A stretch of DNA of 64,000 bases from assembly GCF_946151055.1 (NCBI RefSeq), contig NZ_CAMGYZ010000002.1:310001-374000 (forward strand), read 5' to 3'. Each line of letters starts with the position of its first letter. Position 1 is the stretch's first letter. Source of the stretch: Bacillus sp. Marseille-Q3570 (GTDB lineage Bacteria > Bacillota > Bacilli > Bacillales > Fictibacillaceae). Positions 25,428 to 33,552 of the stretch are shown piece by piece. Position numbers and translations under genes: made by a program. Below the pieces are notes generated by a model. That model was not told the DNA's origin and did not search any database. It saw nothing but the letters and a program-made list of their open reading frames with translations.

Positions 25428-25453
25428 AAAAGAGCTCAATTATGAGCTCTTTT
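25428..25453. terminator. Bidirectional terminator downstream of the NSS transporter gene
   Basis: Perfect 11-bp arms AAAAGAGCTCA (25428-25438) and TGAGCTCTTTT (25443-25453) with a 4-base loop. On the minus strand it ends the transporter gene. Confidence 0.8.
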
Positions 25454-25561
25454 GTGAATTCCTTTGCGAAACTATGTGTAAAAACTCTGCGATTTCCGAT
25501 TTTGTACTCCAAAACGGAACCGGTTGTAGTTACAGCTTAGGCTGCTCTTCTCAAACTATTT

Positions 25562-26893
25562 TTAAATGAATCCAAGTGCATCAATGAATACGATGATGAT
25601 GACGAGTGGTACAAAATACTTCAACACAAGCAGCCATAGTGCAAAAAGCCTTTTCCCAACATGACTGCCATCAGTCAATTCAGCCACAAGTACTTCACGC
25701 TTCATTCTCCACGACACGAAGATGGAGATCAGTAACGCCCCTAACGGAAGCAAGATGTTACTTACAAGATAGTCCATCAGATCGAAGATGATTTTATCAA
25801 ACAATGTGATATTCCCTAGAATTCCATACGAAAGTGCAGATGGAACACCGATGACAAAGATCGCCAGTCCGATCCACCAAGCAGCTTTCGAACGACGCTC
25901 ACGGGACTCTTTCGCCACTGATGCAACGATGATCTCAAGCATCGAGAACGCTGAAGTCAACGTCGCAAATAGGAATAACGCCAGAAATGCGATGAAGAAA
26001 AACGTCCCTGCTGGCATTTGAGCAAAGACAGACGGTAAAACGATGAACAACAATCCTGGCCCTTCAGTTGGTTCAAAGCCTAAAGAAAAAACGGCCGGAA
26101 AGATCGCTAACCCTGAAAGGATCGTTATGAAAATGTTCATCGCTACGATTGAACCTGCTGATTTGCTCAGACTTTCTCGTTTTGATAAATAAGAGCTATA
26201 CGTCACCATGACGGAAATACCGAGACTCAGGGAGAAGAATGATTGACCTAATGCGAAAAGAACACCTTCAGAAGTTAATCTGCTGAAGTCAGGTTGCAGG
26301 AAGAATCGTACTCCTTCCAGCGCACCATCAAGCGTCAACGAGCGGCCGATCAGAACAAGGAACAAAATGAATAACGCGGGCATCATCCATTTGCTCGCCT
26401 TCTCAATTCCTTCTTTAATTCCCCGTGCAACGACCAGGATCGTCAATAGAATGAATGCAAACTGTGAACCTACAGCAGTCCACGGATTGGAGATGATAGT
26501 GCCGAATAACTGTTCATAATCACTTACACCAGAAACGTATCCAGTGATACTTGCACCGAAATATAATAGAATCCAACCACCAATTACACTATAGAAGGAT
26601 AATAGAATGAATGCACTGAACACACCAATACGGCCGATGAATTCCCAGCCTGGTGCGATGGTCCGGTAAGCTGAAATGGCTTCTTTTTGTGTGCTGCGCC
26701 CAATAACGAATTCAGCCAATAATAACGGAAGGCCTACTAGTAAAGTAAATAGAAGGAATACAAGGAAGAATGCTCCCCCACCACTGTTCCCGGCGACGTA
26801 TGGAAACTTCCAGATCGCGCCGAGTCCGATAGCCGAACCTGCTGCTGCCAAAATGAATGTAAGTTTAGATGCCCATTGCTCTTGTTGCGCCAT
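25562..26893 (-). CDS. Neurotransmitter:sodium symporter (NSS/SNF) family transporter
   Basis: The 443-residue membrane protein has about eleven helices. The NSS signature is at the start: WASKLTFILAAAGSAIGLG followed by IWKFPY, with unwound-helix glycines GNSGGGAF. Bacterial members (LeuT, MhsT, TnaT) import hydrophobic and aromatic amino acids with sodium. Lying beside a phenylalanine dehydrogenase operon, it may import phenylalanine or tyrosine, but the binding pocket cannot be read by eye. GGAGGT precedes ATG 26893. Confidence 0.92.
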   Translation of the reverse strand: MAQQEQWASKLTFILAAAGSAIGLGAIWKFPYVAGNSGGGAFFLVFLLFTLLVGLPLLLAEFVIGRSTQKEAISAYRTIAPGWEFIGRIGVFSAFILLSFYSVIGGWILLYFGASITGYVSGVSDYEQLFGTIISNPWTAVGSQFAFILLTILVVARGIKEGIEKASKWMMPALFILFLVLIGRSLTLDGALEGVRFFLQPDFSRLTSEGVLFALGQSFFSLSLGISVMVTYSSYLSKRESLSKSAGSIVAMNIFITILSGLAIFPAVFSLGFEPTEGPGLLFIVLPSVFAQMPAGTFFFIAFLALFLFATLTSAFSMLEIIVASVAKESRERRSKAAWWIGLAIFVIGVPSALSYGILGNITLFDKIIFDLMDYLVSNILLPLGALLISIFVSWRMKREVLVAELTDGSHVGKRLFALWLLVLKYFVPLVIIIVFIDALGFI

Positions 26894-27009
26894 AAGTACC
26901 TCCAGAACTTTCTATTAGTTTTTTATTCTATATAGTTGATTGTCTGAGAAATTTTCAAAACGCATCAACATTCACCTTCAATAAAGGCACTATCCCAATA
27001 TCTATTCGT

Positions 27010-27067
27010 AACAAATATTTGTAAGTAAGACAACCATAAATATTTTACAACTTCAAAGCTTTGAAGT
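27010..27067. promoter_or_regulatory. Two perfect palindromes between the NPD and NSS genes
   Basis: ACAAATATTTGT at 27010-27021 and ACTTCAAAGCTTTGAAGT at 27050-27067 are perfect dyads. The second lies 10 bases after the NPD stop and could be a weak terminator, but no T run follows on the minus strand. The first is in the NSS upstream region and may be an operator. Confidence 0.45.
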
Positions 27068-27077
27068 ATTAAAACCC

Positions 27078-28025
27078 TTAATACCTTTGATCTAACGCAC
27101 CCAATGTTTCTTTCAACTCTGACATCATACGCTCCAGTAACTCTGAAACTGTCGGTATGTCACGGATCAATCCAGCAATTTGCCCGGAATTGATGAATCC
27201 TTCTTCCAAATTCCCTTCAACCGCTCCTTTCCGGTGGAAATCTTCTGTCGTCTTCGCTACGAACGATTGAAGGTCCGCTCCCTTCGCTTCATCTTCTAAT
27301 AACTGTTTTGCATAAGGTGTCTTCATCAGGCGGCGGATTTTCCCATAGCTTCTACCGACAATCGTCGTCTCTGTATCATCGGCTTCAATCAGTTTTTGCT
27401 TATAGTTCTCATGGAAAACGCCTTCTTGTGTTGCAATGAAACGTGTACCCATTTGAACCCCGGATGCACCAAGTGCCAGGGCAGCCGCTAGACCACGCCC
27501 ATCCCCAATACCACCAGCCGCAACGACAGGGATATCAACCGCATCCGACACTTGCGGGATGAGAGTCATTGTTGTCGATTCCTCAGTTGCATTGATTCCG
27601 GCTGCTTCATAACCTTCCGCAACGATGATGTCTGCGCCTGCTTCTTCAGCCTTTCGTGCATGTTTGACTGAAGCGACTACACAAATGACTGTCACTCCGC
27701 GTTCTTTAAACTTAGGGAGGAAAGGTGCGGGGTTCCCAGCGGATAATACGACAACAGGTACATCATATTGGAACATGAGCATCGCCGCTTCTTTCACAGC
27801 TGGGGAAACACTCAGTGGAATATTCACTGCGAACGGTTTGTCCGTAAGTTCTTTTGTACGCTTGATAATGTCTTCTATTTCATCAGGTTGAAAGGTTCCG
27901 ATCCCGATTGTTCCCAAACCCCCGGCTTCAGAAATTGCAGCCGTCAAAGGGGCATTTGAAACGTTCCCCATCCCCCCTTGGATAATAGGGTATTTTATTT
28001 TGAGTAATTGGTATAACGGGTTCAT
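27078..28025 (-). CDS. NPD/FabK-like FMN oxidoreductase (nitronate monooxygenase family)
   Basis: The 315-residue TIM-barrel protein has the FMN-binding signature of the 2-nitropropane dioxygenase/FabK family: PIIQGGMGNVS at residue 13, SAGNPAP near 96, AAGGIGDGRG near 168 and GASGVQMGTRF near 184. The usual GGH segment holding the catalytic His reads EGYEAAGIN, so the classical nitronate monooxygenase chemistry is doubtful. The protein may be an enoyl reductase-like or other flavoenzyme. It is divergent from paaY with 141 bases between. Confidence 0.8.
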   Translation of the reverse strand: MNPLYQLLKIKYPIIQGGMGNVSNAPLTAAISEAGGLGTIGIGTFQPDEIEDIIKRTKELTDKPFAVNIPLSVSPAVKEAAMLMFQYDVPVVVLSAGNPAPFLPKFKERGVTVICVVASVKHARKAEEAGADIIVAEGYEAAGINATEESTTMTLIPQVSDAVDIPVVAAGGIGDGRGLAAALALGASGVQMGTRFIATQEGVFHENYKQKLIEADDTETTIVGRSYGKIRRLMKTPYAKQLLEDEAKGADLQSFVAKTTEDFHRKGAVEGNLEEGFINSGQIAGLIRDIPTVSELLERMMSELKETLGALDQRY

Positions 28026-28128
28026 ATCGATGATCCTTTCTGTTGAATGTAATTGTTGAATTGCTGGTGATCGACTGTTTCGTGCACTCTCCTCCTAGTT
28101 TACAAAGCGCCTTCTACTTTTTGATCTA

Positions 28129-28153
28129 TGATATAATCTAGGAAACGCTTTCA
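28129..28153 (+). promoter_or_regulatory. Extended -10 promoter and cre-like site of paaY
   Basis: TG-A-TATAAT (28129-28137) is an extended -10 with no recognisable -35. Immediately after it AGGAAACGCTTTCA (28140-28153) matches the CcpA cre consensus at 12 of 14 positions and overlaps the expected transcription start. Confidence 0.5.
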
Positions 28154-28166
28154 AGGAGGTTTTTAC

Positions 28167-28700
28167 ATGTTATATCCATACAACGGTCTAAGTCCAAGAG
28201 TGGACGAATCCGTTTTCATCGCACCAGGTGTACATATCATTGGTGACGTTACGATTGGTAAAAATTCAAGTGTCTGGTTCAATACGGTGGTCCGTGGTGA
28301 TGAAGCGCCGATCCGAATCGGTGACCGCTGTAACGTCCAGGACAACTGTACATTACACTTATACGAAGAGTTCCCGCTTATCCTTGAAGATGAAGTCTCG
28401 ATCGGGCATAATGTCATCCTCCATGGGTGTACGATTCGAAAAGGTGCACTTGTCGGGATGGGTGCGACAATCCTGGATGGTGCCGAAATCGGTGAATCCG
28501 CCTTTATCGGGGCAAATACATTGGTTCCACCTGGTAAGAAGATTCCACCTCGCACAATGGTGATGGGGTCGCCAGGAAAAGTCGTCCGAGAATTGAACGA
28601 TAAAGACCTTGAACTGATCCAACTGACAATTGACACCTATGAACAAAAAGCCAAAGAGTTTAAAGAAAACTTGGTGAATTCAAGCCCTGGCGCAGATTGA
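28167..28700 (+). CDS. paaY: PaaY-like gamma-carbonic anhydrase/hexapeptide protein
   Basis: The 177-residue protein is a left-handed beta-helix of hexapeptide repeats (IGDVTIGKNSSVWFN, IGHNVILHG, VGMGATILDG). The metal-binding histidines of gamma-carbonic anhydrases are present: His64, His81 and His86. E. coli PaaY is a thioesterase that removes inhibitory CoA thioesters in phenylacetate breakdown, and the position beside paaX supports that name; a YtoA-type carbonic anhydrase homologue is the alternative. The last 12 codons and the stop codon lie within dispersed repeat A, so the C-terminus was altered by the repeat. Confidence 0.75.
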   Translation: MLYPYNGLSPRVDESVFIAPGVHIIGDVTIGKNSSVWFNTVVRGDEAPIRIGDRCNVQDNCTLHLYEEFPLILEDEVSIGHNVILHGCTIRKGALVGMGATILDGAEIGESAFIGANTLVPPGKKIPPRTMVMGSPGKVVRELNDKDLELIQLTIDTYEQKAKEFKENLVNSSPGAD

Positions 28701-28772
28701 GCCTTAGTTGCCCTTATGCCATGAGGTGTAAAGAAAACTTGGCGAATTCAACCCTTTGCGCAGATTGAGCAG
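28662..28772 (+). repeat. Dispersed repeat A, two partial copies at the paaY 3' end
   Basis: AAAGAAAACTTGGTGAATTC at 28662 with GCGCAGATTGAGCC, and again AAAGAAAACTTGGCGAATTC from about 28730 with GCGCAGATTGAGC, correspond to the 5' part of the element at 13404 and 41360. The first copy includes the paaY stop codon. Confidence 0.8.
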
Positions 28773-28790
28773 CACGATAGATTGCCATTG

Positions 28791-28825
28791 AAAAGGGCTG
28801 ATCCATTTTTTGGACAGCCCTTTTT
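28791..28825. terminator. Bidirectional terminator between paaY and paaX
   Basis: AAAAGGGCTG (28791-28800) pairs with CAGCCCTTTT (28815-28824), and TCCA with TGGA inside. T runs lie on both sides. It separates the ends of two convergent genes. Confidence 0.9.
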
Positions 28826-28868
28826 CCTTTGGTCTCATCCGCGTACATTTCAGCCGCCTATTGTACCT

Positions 28869-29765
28869 TTAATTATTCGTTTCGATGATCAGCGGATGAT
28901 TCAACGCATCATACTTCTTGTCGCGGTTTTTCACTTCGTTTCCTTCACTGAAAACATCCTCGAAAAAACGGCTTGCAGGTTGTGCCAAGGCTTTGTAATA
29001 GTCACTGAAAAGACTGGCAGCATAATCCCCGAGCCACTTTTTGGGTAACAGCTCTTGCGGCAATCCTGGATCGACGAACAGGAACTTCCGATATTCGTGG
29101 ACAAGCTTCGTACGCTCCACAAAGCATTCTCCGTCCGACTTCTCCCCTTTTTCAATCTTGCTTTTATCGATGACATATTTCTGGCTATAGGACTTGATGA
29201 AATCCTCGTACTTCATGTTGATTTCATTCAAATCCCAGCATTCCTCCACGAGCTTTTCACTCTTATGAGGACCTTTGTGTTCAGATAGGAAGAAATGGAC
29301 ATAATCGCGTATATCATACTTTTCAATCATCTGATTCACTTGTTTTTCTTGTTGATTCGGTGAAATCCAGAAACTGTTGGATAACAGTCCGAAACCGCTC
29401 CAGACTAGTTCTTTCCGCAACTCATCACGGATGCTCCTCTTATCCTCTGGAATCGTGTAAGTGAACATTCTCCACTTTCCATCCCATGTTTCAGGTTGAA
29501 GTTTGAAAATCCGGTTAGCCGCTTCTTCAATCCTTTCGACGCCTTGTTCCGTCAATCGATAATAGCTTTTGTTCCCTTTACGTTCAGCGGTGACCCACCC
29601 CTGTTTATTCATTCTGGATATCGCAGCACGTACCGATTGTTCATTATGTCCAAATTCCTTCAACAAGCGAATCAAACTGCCAATCCATATATCGTTTCCG
29701 TAGTGACGGATGTAATCTCCGTATAACGTAAAAATCATTGACCGTGTATTCAGACTGTTTTGCAT
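28869..29765 (-). CDS. paaX: PaaX family phenylacetyl-CoA-responsive repressor
   Basis: I start at ATG 29765 (298 residues), which is spaced correctly from AAAGGATG; two earlier in-frame starts are less well placed. The N-terminal winged helix (about 8-70, SMIFTLYGDYIRHYG then LLKEFGHNEQSVRAAISRM) and the following PaaX domain (WDGKWRMFTYTIPEDKR near 94) are diagnostic. In E. coli PaaX represses the paa operons until phenylacetyl-CoA binds. It lies after the paaHJ-ECH operon with a 172-base gap and is a candidate binder of the operators at 24051 and 39755. Confidence 0.92.
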   Translation of the reverse strand: MQNSLNTRSMIFTLYGDYIRHYGNDIWIGSLIRLLKEFGHNEQSVRAAISRMNKQGWVTAERKGNKSYYRLTEQGVERIEEAANRIFKLQPETWDGKWRMFTYTIPEDKRSIRDELRKELVWSGFGLLSNSFWISPNQQEKQVNQMIEKYDIRDYVHFFLSEHKGPHKSEKLVEECWDLNEINMKYEDFIKSYSQKYVIDKSKIEKGEKSDGECFVERTKLVHEYRKFLFVDPGLPQELLPKKWLGDYAASLFSDYYKALAQPASRFFEDVFSEGNEVKNRDKKYDALNHPLIIETNN

Positions 29766-29814
29766 CGTGTTCATCCTTTTCCGATTCAATCTTTCAAATT
29801 ACCCACAATATTAG

Positions 29815-29856
29815 TAGGAAAACCTGGCGAAATCAAGCCTTAACTCAAATTCAACC
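29815..29856. repeat. Dispersed repeat A, short partial copy upstream of paaX
   Basis: AGGAAAACCTGGCGAAATCAA followed by CCTTAACTCAAATTCAACC resembles the first 40 bases of repeat A with mismatches. It lies in the 172-base gap between paaX and the crotonase gene. Confidence 0.5.
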
Positions 29857-29937
29857 GTAGTTTCCTATTCTTTTATCAATAGTAAAACATTACTGTACTT
29901 AAGTATGCCGTAAAAAGGATGGACAGTCTTCAAATCG

Positions 29938-30711
29938 TCATTCTCCTTTAAACTGCGGCGGACGTTTTTCCCCAAAAGCGACAAGTGCTTCAACACGATC
30001 CTTTGTCGGAATCGTCACTTCATACGCTTTTGCTTCAAGATTGAGACCTGTCTCCAAGTCGACGTTCATGCCTTGCTTGATTGCGTATTTCGCTTGTTTC
30101 AAGGCAATCGGACCATTCTTCAGCATTCTTTCTGCCCATTGTTCAGCAGTTTCAATCAATTTTTCAGAAGAAACCACTTCGTTTACAATTCCATATTGCA
30201 TCGCTTCATCTGAAGACAGCTTTTTCGCAGTCAGGATCAATTCCATCGCTTTTGCCTGTCCAATCAGGCGCGGCAGACGCTGAGTTCCACCAGCACCAGG
30301 GATGATCGCCCATCCAAGCTCCGTCAAGCCCATCTTCGTATCGACTGCTATCCGGAAGTCACATGCCAAAGCAAGCTCGAAACCTCCACCGAAGGCATAG
30401 CCATTCATCGCAGCAATCGTAGGCTGTGGAAGCTTATCTACTGCGGTAAAAACGTCTCTGATTTTCGTGACGTTGCGACGGACTTCATTTTCAGTGAGGT
30501 TCTTACGCTCTTTCAGATCAGCTCCAGCACTGAATGCTTTTTCCCCAGCTCCTGTAAAAATGACGACTCGGGCTTCAGGATTATGATGGATCTCTTCGAC
30601 GACTTCGCCTAATTTTTTCAAAGTTTCGTAATTGAAGCAATTCAACACATCAGGTCGGTTCAGTGTCACATAGGCAATATGATTTTTTACTTCGTATAAG
30701 ATCGATGACAT
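29938..30711 (-). CDS. paaF: Enoyl-CoA hydratase/isomerase, probable 2,3-dehydroadipyl-CoA hydratase
   Basis: I start at ATG 30711 (257 residues), behind TGGAGGAA; a longer frame extends into the thiolase gene. Crotonase features are the oxyanion-hole segments FSAGADLKE near 61 and NGYAFGGGFELALACDF near 103, and catalytic glutamates at LTELGWAIIPGAGGTQ near 131. It lies 20 bases after the thiolase in the paaH-paaJ operon, which suggests the hydration step of the aliphatic end of the pathway. General crotonase activity is possible; the paaF symbol is by context. Confidence 0.85.
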   Translation of the reverse strand: MSSILYEVKNHIAYVTLNRPDVLNCFNYETLKKLGEVVEEIHHNPEARVVIFTGAGEKAFSAGADLKERKNLTENEVRRNVTKIRDVFTAVDKLPQPTIAAMNGYAFGGGFELALACDFRIAVDTKMGLTELGWAIIPGAGGTQRLPRLIGQAKAMELILTAKKLSSDEAMQYGIVNEVVSSEKLIETAEQWAERMLKNGPIALKQAKYAIKQGMNVDLETGLNLEAKAYEVTIPTKDRVEALVAFGEKRPPQFKGE

Positions 30712-30731
30712 TCTGATTCCTCCATCTAAAA

Positions 30732-31937
30732 TTAGTAATCGTAACCTTCGACGATAGCAGCGATTCCTTGACCGACTCCGATGCACATCGTCGCAAGGCC
30801 GTAACGTGTCTTCTGCTTACGCATTTCATGGACCAATGTGGTTAAAATCCGCGCTCCGCTTGCCCCTAGAGGATGCCCGTATGCAATCGCTCCCCCATTT
30901 ACGTTGACACGGGACGGAGACAATTCGAGCTGGCGGATACACTCCAATGATTGGGAAGCAAATGCTTCATTCAATTCAACTAGACCCAGGTCGCTTGGTG
31001 ACAACCCTGCACGTTTCAATGCTTTACGAGAAGCGTAGATCGGTCCGAGTCCCATTACCCGGGGTTCAAGCCCGGCAGTCGCAGATGTGATGTATTTTGC
31101 TAACGGCTTTAGACCAAGCTCATCTGCTTTTTCTTTACTCATGAGCAATAAAGCTGAAGCGCCATCATTAATTCCGGAGGCGTTTCCAGCCGTGATCGTT
31201 CCATCCTTGAAAAGCGGCTTCAATGTTGAAAGCTTTTCTAGTGAACTGTTCGGACGAGGATGTTCATCAGTATCGACTACGATTTCATTCCCTCTACGGT
31301 CTTTATAGACGACAGGTGCGATTTCATCCTTTAATCTTCCTTCTTCCATCGCGCGTTTTGCTTTCATCTGGCTTTCATATGCGAATTGATCTTGCTCTTC
31401 GCGGCCAATGTCATAGTCTTTTGCGACATTTTCAGCTGTTTCAGGCATGCTGTCTGTTCCGTATTGTTCTTCTAAAACGGGGTTCACGAATCTCCAGCCG
31501 ATTGTCGTATCATACATTTCACGGTTGCCACGCGGGAACTCCACATCAGGTTTTCCCATGACAAACGGAGCACGCGTCATGCTTTCTGTGCCACCAGCGA
31601 TGAAGATATCTCCTTCATCCGCCATGATTGCACGTGCCGCATAACTTACCGCATCCAATCCAGATCCACATAAGCGGTTGATTGTCGTCCCGCCAACTTC
31701 TACTGGAAGATCGGCGAGTAAGGCTGACATTCTGGCGACATTCCGGTTTTCTTCCCCAGCCCCGTTTGCATTTCCGAAAACGACCTCTTCGATCTGGTTC
31801 TTCGGCATATCCTGGTTACGCTCAAGCAAGGATTTGATAACAACCGCACCCAGATCATCCGGACGGATATTTTTCAATGCTCCTTTATACCGCCCGATCG
31901 GTGTTCTCACTGCATCAACAATAACGACTTCACGCAT
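30732..31937 (-). CDS. paaJ: Beta-ketoadipyl-CoA/3-oxoacyl-CoA thiolase
   Basis: I start at ATG 31937 (401 residues), overlapping the upstream gene by 8 bases and preceded by AAGGGGG. Thiolase motifs are complete: [10 protein letters not shown] with the nucleophile Cys near 90, [31 protein letters not shown] with its His, and CIGVGQG with the second Cys near the C-terminus. It should cleave 3-oxoadipyl-CoA to succinyl-CoA and acetyl-CoA and the ring-opened 3-oxo intermediate, as PaaJ does. PcaF-type thiolases are very similar. Confidence 0.9.
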   Translation of the reverse strand: MREVVIVDAVRTPIGRYKGALKNIRPDDLGAVVIKSLLERNQDMPKNQIEEVVFGNANGAGEENRNVARMSALLADLPVEVGGTTINRLCGSGLDAVSYAARAIMADEGDIFIAGGTESMTRAPFVMGKPDVEFPRGNREMYDTTIGWRFVNPVLEEQYGTDSMPETAENVAKDYDIGREEQDQFAYESQMKAKRAMEEGRLKDEIAPVVYKDRRGNEIVVDTDEHPRPNSSLEKLSTLKPLFKDGTITAGNASGINDGASALLLMSKEKADELGLKPLAKYITSATAGLEPRVMGLGPIYASRKALKRAGLSPSDLGLVELNEAFASQSLECIRQLELSPSRVNVNGGAIAYGHPLGASGARILTTLVHEMRKQKTRYGLATMCIGVGQGIAAIVEGYDY

Positions 31938-32802
31938 TATCAGAACCCCCTTGCTCACGATAATCATAGACCCCCACGCCTGCTTTTCTACCGATACGCC
32001 CAGCTTTCACGTATTTTACAAGCAACGGGCATGGGCGGTATTTTTCACCTAATGTTTCATGTAAGTATTTCAAATTATTAAGCCGTGTATCTAAACCGAC
32101 GAGATCGCCGAGTTCAAACGGACCCATCGGATAATTGAGACCGAGCTTGATGGCCTTGTCGATTTCCTCAGGGGAACCGACACCTTCTTGAAGCATATAG
32201 AACGCCTCATTACCGACAAGCGCACTGATCCGGCTTGTCACAAAACCTGGGAATTCATTGACGGTGACCGTTTCTTTCCCCATTTTGACAGCGACTTCAT
32301 TCGCCACTGTGACCGTATCTTCTGCTGTATCCAGCCCTTTGATGATTTCAATCAAAGGCATTTTGTGCACCGGATTGAAGAAGTGCATTGCAATTACTTT
32401 TCCAGGCCGGTTTGTAAAAGATGCGATCTCTGTAGGACTCATCGTTGATGTGTTCGTTGCAAAATAACAATGCTCAGGCGCATGCTGATCGATCGTCTCG
32501 AACACATTCCGCTTGATATCGATGTTTTCTGGAACCGCTTCGATCACCATATCGGAATTGGATACAGTCCCTTCCAGGTCGGATGAGTATGACATCCGTT
32601 CCATCCCTTTGTTAGCAGCTTCTTCACTTAGCTTGTTACGCTTCACACCTTTTTCGAAAATCGCATTGATTTCGGTCTTCGCACTTTCTAATGCTTTTTC
32701 TGAAATATCAACCAGGGTTGTCTTAAATCCACCGACAGCAGCGACATAAGCGATTCCTCTACCCATGACACCGGATCCGATTACGGTAATATGTTTGATC
32801 AT
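31930..32802 (-). CDS. paaH: 3-hydroxyacyl-CoA dehydrogenase
   Basis: The 290-residue enzyme has the NAD-binding GSGVMGRG (about 9-16), a two-domain HCDH layout, the catalytic His in MHFFNPVHKMPLIEII near 138 and the C-terminal GLNYPMGPFELGDLVGLD near 217. It oxidises 3-hydroxyadipyl-CoA in the phenylacetate pathway. It is first in a three-gene operon (paaH, thiolase, crotonase) with AAGGGAG before ATG 32802. The gap upstream (32803-33552) contains repeats, and the promoter is not obvious. Confidence 0.92.
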   Translation of the reverse strand: MIKHITVIGSGVMGRGIAYVAAVGGFKTTLVDISEKALESAKTEINAIFEKGVKRNKLSEEAANKGMERMSYSSDLEGTVSNSDMVIEAVPENIDIKRNVFETIDQHAPEHCYFATNTSTMSPTEIASFTNRPGKVIAMHFFNPVHKMPLIEIIKGLDTAEDTVTVANEVAVKMGKETVTVNEFPGFVTSRISALVGNEAFYMLQEGVGSPEEIDKAIKLGLNYPMGPFELGDLVGLDTRLNNLKYLHETLGEKYRPCPLLVKYVKAGRIGRKAGVGVYDYREQGGSDNA

Positions 32803-33067
32803 GTCTCTGTTCCACTCCCTTATAAAATGGGTAAGTTTATGATTGATTGTTGTGATTTTATCTAAGGATTGTTAACTGTAGATTTCCGCGATATTCGCTC
32901 CCTTTCTGCGGTCAAACGACTCCTTTAGTTACGCCAGGGTACTGGTAAACTTTCAAGGAAGATAAGACTGCAAGTGATTCTAGTGACTGGTCGCTGAATC
33001 GACATCACTTCCTGCTATAACTTACTTCCGAACATCATCTTCACAGAACCCAAGTTGTACAAAACTC

Positions 33068-33257
33068 TTAACGGACACAGGAGACCTTATTTGGTCCTAA
33101 TTATGGTATTTTACAAACTTAACGGACACCAGGGACCTTATTTCGCAAAAATCAAAGGAAATCAGCTGTTTTGTTCACAAATAACGGCTGTGGTGTCCGT
33201 TAATGTTTCAAAAACAGCGGTTTTGTCCCAAATAACGGCTCTGATGTCCGTTAATTG
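33068..33257. repeat. Dyad array of 26-bp TTAACGGACAC units, exact 51-bp spacing (4 units)
   Basis: TTAACGGACAC starts at 33068 and 33119 in plus orientation; CAAATAACGGCT...GTCCGTTAA units start at 33178 and 33229 in minus orientation. Both spacings are exactly 51. The array is the first part of the 750-base gap 32803-33552, which has no gene and also holds repeats C and A and a hairpin. Confidence 0.9.
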
Positions 33258-33280
33258 ATAACTTTGCTCGGGGTCTTACC

Positions 33281-33318
33281 TGGCTCGCTTTTCCCGTAGG
33301 AGTGTCGCGAATTTCCTT
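33281..33318. repeat. Dispersed repeat C, TGGCTCGCTTTTCCCGTAGG type
   Basis: The same words, TCGCTTTTCCCG-AGGAGTGTCG, occur at 56771-56803, and a diverged copy lies at 51738-51765. Similar elements are common between genes in Bacillaceae genomes. No mobile gene is associated with it. Confidence 0.6.
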
Positions 33319-33349
33319 TCCTTCACAATTCACAGCCGCCAAATGCAAT

Positions 33350-33503
33350 AAAGAAAACTTGGTAAAATCAAGCCTTAATGTAGATTGAGCCTTAGTTGCT
33401 CTTTGCCATAAGGCGTAAACTTGGGCTTTGCTAAGACTTAGCGCAGGCTGAGCCTTAGTTGCCCTTATATTGATGAAGGTATAATACTTTCTTCAAATGT
33501 AAA
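33350..33503 (+). repeat. Dispersed repeat A, copy 3 (rearranged)
   Basis: It starts AAAGAAAACTTGGTAAAATC and ends TAATACTTTCTTCAAATGTAAA, as in copies 1 and 2. The middle instead repeats the CTTAG-GCAGGCTGAGCCTTAGTTGC segment twice. It lies downstream of the aldehyde dehydrogenase gene end. Confidence 0.75.
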
Positions 33504-33508
33504 CTGAA

Positions 33509-33535
33509 GGCGAGCAGCCTGAAAAGGTGCTCGCC
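33509..33535 (-). terminator. Hairpin downstream of the aldehyde dehydrogenase gene
   Basis: GGCGAGCA (33509-33516) and TGCTCGCC (33528-33535) are perfect 8-bp arms 17 bases after the stop codon. No T run follows on the minus strand, so termination may need a factor, or the hairpin may protect the mRNA end. Confidence 0.5.
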
Positions 33536-33552
33536 CCATTAGTTCATTAAGG

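Noticed and set aside
33055-33258. A 67-residue plus-strand frame, similar to one at 58956-59216
   Set aside because: Both are translations of the 51-bp arrays. Similarity comes from the repeated DNA unit; no start signals.
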